In this document: piece after piece, positions 14,062 through 21,173 of the stretch | Layout of the letters: every line of letters starts with the position of its first letter | Position numbering within the stretch: position 1 is the stretch's first letter | Source: an uncultured Collinsella sp. | Lineage (GTDB): Bacteria; Actinomycetota; Coriobacteriia; Coriobacteriales; Coriobacteriaceae | Reading direction: 5' to 3' | DNA: 21,173 nt | Assembly (NCBI GenBank): GCA_902491895.1 | Contig: CABUJH010000035.1 | Span: forward strand, 1 to 21,173 | Notes under the pieces: model-generated | What the model saw: only the letters and a program-made list of their open reading frames with translations | What the model was told of the DNA's origin: nothing | The model's database searches: none | Position numbers and translations under genes: made by a program

Positions 14062-15902
14062 CGAACGACCTCGCTTCTACGGCAGCCCAGTCGCTCAACC
14101 GCGATCCCATGGTGGGCCTGCGCCTGGCGCGCGTTGGAGGGTTTGAGCCCGCCATTGCGCTGGGCCCGGACGAGCTACCCGTCTACCAGCGTCGATTTGC
14201 GATGCTGTTTGCCGACGACGCCACCATGCGCCGTGGCGGCATCGGCCGCGTGACGCGTGCTGTCAATGCCCAGGGCGAGGCCGTGGCGCTCAAGCAGCTC
14301 ATCTTGCCGACGCGCGACGAGTTCGATGACGACGCTGCTTATGAGGCGCTGGTCGCCAAGTTTAAGGCGGCGTTTCGCGAGGAATACGAATGCCACCGCG
14401 CCCTTTCGGGTCTCAAAGGCTTTCCCCGCCTGTATGGATGGGGCGAGGTCGACGGTGCGCCCGCGATTGTCATGGAGTGGGTCGAGGGCGAGACGCTTGC
14501 CCGCCTGCGCCCACGCCTTGCCGTGGACGATGCCGGTCGCCTGTCGCCACTTGTGGCCGCTCGCCTGGGCCGCGACCTATTTGACCTGCTCTGCCGCATG
14601 AACCTGGTGGGGGAGGGCTTTGTCCATCGCGACATCTCGCCGGCCAATATTATGGTTCGCACGGCGCGCCTGCCGCTCGACCGACAACTTGCCGAGGGCA
14701 CGTTCGATTTGTGCCTCATCGACTTTGGCTCGTCGCTGGCGCTCGAGCCCGCCTCTGCGGTGGCGGGAACCGGCGGCAAGGAGTCCTTTACAGAGCGCTA
14801 TTCCACGTTGCGCCGAGCGACGGTTGCCTACGCTCCGCCCGAGATGCTCACCGACGATATCCCCGACCTGCGCATGCTTCGCATGTCGCCGGCAATCGAC
14901 GTGTATGCCGCGGCGAGCACGGTCTATGAGCTCATCGCCGGCGTCGCGCCGTACGAGGTGGCGCCGAGCACTTCGGGCACCTCGGGTTCGCGCAAAAAGA
15001 CACGCGATATTGCCAGTCCCTATCGTCTCAAGATGGATACGCGCCCCGACTATCCCGCTGGCGCCCATGCGCCCGGTTGCGACCTAACCCAACTGCTCCG
15101 GCGTGAGCCCGATGTGGCGCTTGCCGCCGCCGAGCAGGCACAGCAGATGGGGCTCGAGCCAGACTCCGAGGAGCTGCGCGACGCGCTGGCATTTGTCGAT
15201 GCCCAGTTGTTCGACGTGGTCATGGCCTGCCTGTCGTGTAATCAGGGCGATCGTCCCGAGCCCGCCGCGGTGGAGGCGGCGCTTACGACGTTTTGCGACC
15301 ACTACGCGCAAAACGTCGGTCGCTCGCTTCGCGGCGAGCCGCTCACGCCCTGTCCCATGGACGCGTCCGGCCGCGTGGTCCGTCGAGCTGCGATGATCGG
15401 CGCTGCGTCTGCCTGCGGCCTCGTATGGGCCGTTGTGGTGGTGTCGGCGGCACTGCTGGCTTCTGGTGCTCGTGCGACGGTTGCCGTGGGGTACATTTCG
15501 TGGTCCGGTACGCTGCCGGGTATCGTTGCCGCGCTCGCGCTGGCGCTGCCGGGCATGGCGGGTATTGCCGCCGGCGCCATGGCGCACGATCGTCGCACGG
15601 GGTTCCTGCATGGCGTACTGGCGCTTTCTGCCTGCGAGGTTCCGGAGCTGATCGCGGTTGCATGCACCGTGTTTTCCCAGCGCGCCGTAGCGAGCGGCTT
15701 TGTTGCCGCCTTAATTGCAACATACACGCTCGTATGGTTTTTGCTGTCGATGGGTTTTGCCTTTGAGCTTCCCGTCGCGGCGCCGCGGCGCGCAAAAACC
15801 CAGACGGTGACGCCGCTTGCCGGTGGTGCCGCGGCGGTTCGCGCCTTTGTCGGGACGACCGAGACGTCGTCCGATACGAGTTCAACGACCAAGGAGGGCT
15901 AA
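14058..15902 (+). CDS. Ser/Thr protein kinase-like protein with C-terminal TM helices
   Basis: A protein of 614 aa. Kinase-like domain about 45-400: VALK Lys79, a helix-C Glu near 108, MEWVEGE hinge (139-145), catalytic loop HRDISPANI (190-198), IDFG (221-224), YAPPE (258-262), D281 and a late GDRP. The catalytic loop has Ser194 where most Ser/Thr kinases carry Lys; HRDISP loops occur in other bacterial kinases, so activity is likely but not certain. The glycine loop (FADDATMRRGGIGRV) is irregular. An insertion of about 70 residues follows the F-helix. Four hydrophobic helices lie between about 438 and 575, then a Thr-rich tail. No extracellular sensor domain. It overlaps the upstream gene by 4 nt and is 3 bp from the FHA gene, whose SD AAGGAGG (15891-15897) lies in its last codons. 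Confidence 0.87.
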   Translation: MTNDLASTAAQSLNRDPMVGLRLARVGGFEPAIALGPDELPVYQRRFAMLFADDATMRRGGIGRVTRAVNAQGEAVALKQLILPTRDEFDDDAAYEALVAKFKAAFREEYECHRALSGLKGFPRLYGWGEVDGAPAIVMEWVEGETLARLRPRLAVDDAGRLSPLVAARLGRDLFDLLCRMNLVGEGFVHRDISPANIMVRTARLPLDRQLAEGTFDLCLIDFGSSLALEPASAVAGTGGKESFTERYSTLRRATVAYAPPEMLTDDIPDLRMLRMSPAIDVYAAASTVYELIAGVAPYEVAPSTSGTSGSRKKTRDIASPYRLKMDTRPDYPAGAHAPGCDLTQLLRREPDVALAAAEQAQQMGLEPDSEELRDALAFVDAQLFDVVMACLSCNQGDRPEPAAVEAALTTFCDHYAQNVGRSLRGEPLTPCPMDASGRVVRRAAMIGAASACGLVWAVVVVSAALLASGARATVAVGYISWSGTLPGIVAALALALPGMAGIAAGAMAHDRRTGFLHGVLALSACEVPELIAVACTVFSQRAVASGFVAALIATYTLVWFLLSMGFAFELPVAAPRRAKTQTVTPLAGGAAAVRAFVGTTETSSDTSSTTKEG

Positions 15903-15905
15903 GCC

Positions 15906-16844
15906 ATGGCTTCTCAAGCTGAGCTCACCCCGTGCGGGGCAATGTTTGACATCTTTAAGCGCGCAGCGCACCTGAGCCATATCGAACTGTGCGGCCTGGT
16001 GCTCTCGAGCCGCCCGCTGGCCGATGGCCGCAGCCCCCAGAGCCGCGCCGCCGATCGCTCCTGGGTCTCGCGTTTTATCGTGCGCGCTCCGGTCGGCACG
16101 CTGCAGGAGCGCTATTTTGCCGATTACGGCACCTCGGCCGCGCGCATCATGTCGCATCTGGCCCTGCGCCGCCGCAATCCCATGAATGCCACGGCGGTGA
16201 TCAACATGGTGTGCGGGCCCGCTGGCGAGCCCATGGTGCGGGCGCTCGAGGAATGCCATCAGGATACGAGCCTCTACCGCAATGCGGTCGAGCGCCTGTC
16301 GCAGGCGGCGGAGCTTATGCCCGCCGAACGTGCCGAGGCCGTGCTGGTGCTGTTTGTCGCCGTCGGTTGCTCGGCAGATGTTCGATCCTCGGTGACCTAT
16401 GCCATCGACTACGCTCATGCGACCTGTGGCGGCGCCACATCGACGCCGCGCTCGCTGAGCACCTCGACGGTCACGGGCGAGCACGAGGCGGCGCCGGCGC
16501 ATCCGCTGGGACTGCTGCGCGTGCAAAACGGTTACGTGGTAAGTGCCCCGCGCTGGATTCAGCCGAGCGAGCAGGGCGTGGAGATCGGTGCGCTGGCGAC
16601 GGGGGAGGGCGATATCACCGATGTGGGCGATGACGTTTCGGCTCGCCATGCCCACGTGTGGTGCGATGACCAAAATACCTGGTACGTCGAGGATCTGTCG
16701 TCCACCAACGGAACCGTGGTGGTAAACGGCGCGACGAACGTCTGCACCCAGGTCGAGCCTGGCCGCTCCGCTCAGCTCAACCCCGGTGACGAGCTCAAGC
16801 TCGGCGAATCCACCACCTACGCCATTCTCCTCGGCGCCCTCTAG
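15906..16844 (+). CDS. FHA-domain protein with uncharacterised N-terminal domain
   Basis: A cytoplasmic protein of 312 aa. Residues about 205-312 form an FHA phosphothreonine-binding domain with SARH (245-248), the DLSSTNGT stretch (263-270) and a GDELKLGES strand. The usual Gly-Arg of the first FHA motif appears as Gly-Ala (IGAL, 227-230), so phosphopeptide affinity may be altered. Residues 1-200 match no family I know. They are mixed helical with several Cys and a segment DTSLYRNAVERL...LMPAERAEAVLVLF that resembles a helical-repeat fold. It is the last gene of the three-gene operon and presumably reads phosphorylation by the adjacent kinase. The next 16 bp lead into a large inverted repeat. 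Confidence 0.85.
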   Translation: MASQAELTPCGAMFDIFKRAAHLSHIELCGLVLSSRPLADGRSPQSRAADRSWVSRFIVRAPVGTLQERYFADYGTSAARIMSHLALRRRNPMNATAVINMVCGPAGEPMVRALEECHQDTSLYRNAVERLSQAAELMPAERAEAVLVLFVAVGCSADVRSSVTYAIDYAHATCGGATSTPRSLSTSTVTGEHEAAPAHPLGLLRVQNGYVVSAPRWIQPSEQGVEIGALATGEGDITDVGDDVSARHAHVWCDDQNTWYVEDLSSTNGTVVVNGATNVCTQVEPGRSAQLNPGDELKLGESTTYAILLGAL

Positions 16845-16859
16845 CTCATCTCCTAAATA

Positions 16860-16926
16860 AGTTGCGGTGAAATAGGGACTGTTTAAGGCCGCGACCGGCA
16901 AAAACAGTCCCCATTTCACCGCAACT
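16860..16926. repeat. Long inverted repeat, 25-bp arms with one mismatch
   Basis: The left arm (16860-16884, begins AGTTGCGGTGAAAT) and right arm (16902-16926, ends ATTTCACCGCAACT) pair over 25 positions with one mismatch. The 17-nt loop is GC-rich. There is no T-run, so a classical terminator is unlikely, although it sits 15 bp after the FHA gene stop and could act as a 3' end or mRNA-stabilising structure. It resembles dispersed palindromic (REP/MITE-like) elements. Confidence 0.8.
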
Positions 16927-16951
16927 GCCGTGTGGTCGGCGATAGAGAAAC

Positions 16952-16995
16952 GAGAGTGGATTTCCGGACGCACGAGAGAGAATTTTCGGACGCAC
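16952..16995. repeat. Tandem 22-bp direct repeat
   Basis: Two adjacent 22-bp units (16952-16973 and 16974-16995) match at 19 of 22 positions; both begin GAGAG and end CGGACGCAC. The first 10 bases of unit 1 (GAGAGTGGAT) recur at 17003, at the start of the next inverted repeat, so the three elements look like one composite repeat. Confidence 0.8.
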
Positions 16996-17002
16996 AACCC
17001 AT

Positions 17003-17066
17003 GAGAGTGGATAATCTCCCACTTTTGGTCAAGATACAGGCAAAAAGTGGGAGATTATCCACTCTC
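17003..17066. repeat. Perfect inverted repeat, 24-bp arms
   Basis: Left arm 17003-17026 (begins GAGAGTGGATAATC) and right arm 17043-17066 (ends GATTATCCACTCTC) are exactly complementary over 24 bp around a 16-nt loop. Both strands would form a very stable hairpin. No T-run adjoins either side. Probably a dispersed palindromic element; copy number is unknown. Confidence 0.85.
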
Positions 17067-17146
17067 GATGCAGGCTGCGACTTTTCCGTCCGAGGGGCCA
17101 TCTCGCCCCTTGGCAGTCACCCGGGGTAAACCTTTACCGCCCACCT

Positions 17147-17183
17147 ATATTTGCCGAAATATGGCTTGGCGGCGGGGTACAAT
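17147..17183 (+). promoter_or_regulatory. nifJ: Putative PFOR promoter with upstream dyad
   Basis: TACAAT (17178-17183) matches the -10 consensus at 5 of 6 positions. No standard -35 lies at 16-18 bp; TTGCCG (17151-17156) is 21 bp away. The inverted repeat ATATTT-GCCG-AAATAT (17147-17162) sits just upstream, where an activator or repressor could bind. This start would give a leader of about 275 nt. Confidence 0.45.
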
Positions 17184-17185
17184 AA

Positions 17186-17212
17186 GCCCGCATGCGGATT
17201 TCCGTTGCGGGC
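17186..17212 (+). promoter_or_regulatory. Hairpin at the 5' end of the PFOR leader
   Basis: GCCCGCA (17186-17192) pairs with TGCGGGC (17206-17212), with an inner CGG/CCG pairing. It would form right at the mRNA 5' end if transcription starts near 17190, and could protect the transcript. No known riboswitch pattern was recognised. Confidence 0.35.
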
Positions 17213-17416
17213 GCTTCCCATCGCCGGGGCGTGCCCGGGAGCATCCGGCATGCGGCCTTTGCGGCGCTCGGTCATGTGCAAGACGGGTAGCTGGGCCTGT
17301 GGAGCGCATTAACCGCCCCGCGCCTCGGCATGCCTTCTCTCCATGCCATGTACCTGCTGCTCAGTCTGCCTGTCGGATGATTGGAAGCAACAGCGAAAAT
17401 CCCATCACGCCAACAT

Positions 17417-17432
17417 CCCGGCAATCGCCGGG
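17417..17432 (+). promoter_or_regulatory. Hairpin close to the PFOR ribosome binding site
   Basis: CCCGGC (17417-17422), loop AATC, GCCGGG (17427-17432): a perfect 6-bp GC stem ending 20 nt before the SD AGGAG (17452-17456). It leaves the SD free, so it may keep the start region accessible. Confidence 0.4.
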
Positions 17433-17464
17433 GCCTGTATACCTATATGAGAGGAGAGGGGTAT

Positions 17465-21004
<3,540 letters not shown>

Positions 21005-21056
21005 GTCTCCCACCGCAGGATCTGAGGGCTGACCTTCGCGGACGTCCTCGGACATG

Positions 21057-21080
21057 AAAGAACCCCCGCTGCGCACTACG
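21057..21080 (+). other. Possible left half of a PFOR terminator cut by the insertion sequence
   Basis: The stretch 21057-21074 (AAAGAACCCCCGCTGCGC) has the A-rich plus C-rich form of the 5' arm of a bidirectional intrinsic terminator, 52 bp after the PFOR stop. Its expected GC/T-rich partner is absent; the IS end begins at 21081. The partner may lie beyond the element. Inference. Confidence 0.35.
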
Positions 21081-21106
21081 TGAACTGCACCCCAAAACTT
21101 GGACGG
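21081..21106. repeat. IS terminal inverted repeat (right end)
   Basis: Begins TGAACTGCAC and ends TTGGACGG. It marks the boundary with host DNA; the flanking ACTACG (21075-21080) would contain the short target duplication if the element is intact. Confidence 0.75.
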
Positions 21107-21118
21107 CTTAAATAAAAA

Positions 21119-21173
21119 CTACGCCGCAAGGGACTGTCTCCGGAACTCCTCCGGGGTCAGTCCCTTCAGTTTA
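21119..21173 (-). CDS. IS3-family transposase (OrfB), last 17 codons
   Basis: Minus-strand frame from 21172 reads KLKGLTPEEFRRQSLAA then TAG (21121-21119). This is the typical C-terminus of IS150-type DDE integrase-like transposases (…L.GLTP.E.R.QS). The catalytic core lies outside the window. It is convergent with nifJ. Confidence 0.85.
   Translation of the reverse strand, partial: KLKGLTPEEFRRQSLAA

Larger units (their letters stand above)
16845..17464. other. 620-bp non-coding region with repeats and PFOR promoter/leader
   Basis: Holds in order: a 67-bp inverted repeat (16860-16926), a tandem 22-bp repeat (16952-16995), a perfect 24-bp-arm inverted repeat (17003-17066), a small hairpin AGGGGC/GCCCCT (17093-17110), a GGTAAA-CC-TTTACC dyad (17125-17138), a promoter-like site near 17178 and a GC-rich leader up to the PFOR start. 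Short open frames here overlap the palindromes and have no SD. Confidence 0.8.
21081..21173 (-). mobile_element. IS3-family (IS150-like) insertion sequence, one end only
   Basis: The terminal sequence beginning TGAACTGCACCCCAAAACTT is the classic IS150-group end, a TG start followed by a CCCCAAAA..TTGGA core. Inside it, on the minus strand, is the C-terminus of the transposase. The rest of the element lies to the right of the window, so completeness cannot be judged. Confidence 0.85.

Noticed and set aside
16952..17066. CRISPR array
   Set aside because: Units are directly adjacent without spacers, and the third element is a hairpin. No cas genes are present.

Overview
The window looks like chromosomal DNA from a high-GC anaerobic actinobacterium of the class Coriobacteriia; Collinsella or a close relative is my best guess, as an inference. 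The reasons are an actinobacterial FHA / PP2C phosphatase / RodA / PbpA cell-wall signalling locus, a single-chain pyruvate:ferredoxin oxidoreductase typical of anaerobes, and strongly G/C-ending codons.

Layout. (1) Positions 1-7678, minus strand: a tightly packed operon reading kinase -> fhaA -> fhaB -> pstP -> a RodA (SEDS glycosyltransferase) domain fused in frame to a PbpA-type class B penicillin-binding protein. The fusion runs off the left edge. Most junctions overlap (GTGA, ATGA) or are under 20 bp. A YcxB-like membrane protein (7835-8551) lies upstream on the same strand. (2) Positions 8667-12908, plus strand: dnaX, ybaB and recR, with a minus-strand, lower-GC, one-TM orphan gene (11181-11654) set between dnaX and ybaB. 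(3) Positions 13153-16844, plus strand: a second signalling operon with a membrane-anchored Gly/Ser-rich protein, a second membrane kinase and a second FHA protein. It is preceded by a promoter and a perfect intrinsic terminator in its leader. (4) Positions 16845-17464: 620 bp without a gene, holding two long inverted repeats, a tandem repeat and the promoter and long leader of the next gene. (5) Positions 17465-21004: pyruvate:ferredoxin oxidoreductase (nifJ/por). (6) Positions 21081-21173: one end of an IS3-family (IS150-like) insertion sequence with the last 17 codons of its transposase on the minus strand.

How they work together. The left operon should couple Ser/Thr phosphorylation (kinase, PstP) and phosphothreonine readers (FhaA, FhaB) to septal or lateral peptidoglycan synthesis (RodA-PbpA). 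The right operon repeats the kinase plus FHA theme without any cell-wall enzyme, and its signal and targets are unknown. dnaX-ybaB-recR is the usual replication/repair cluster, and PFOR supplies acetyl-CoA and reduced ferredoxin.

The observations I rate highest are the natural RodA-PbpA fusion, the second kinase/FHA operon with a terminator between promoter and first gene, and the paired inverted-repeat elements upstream of PFOR.
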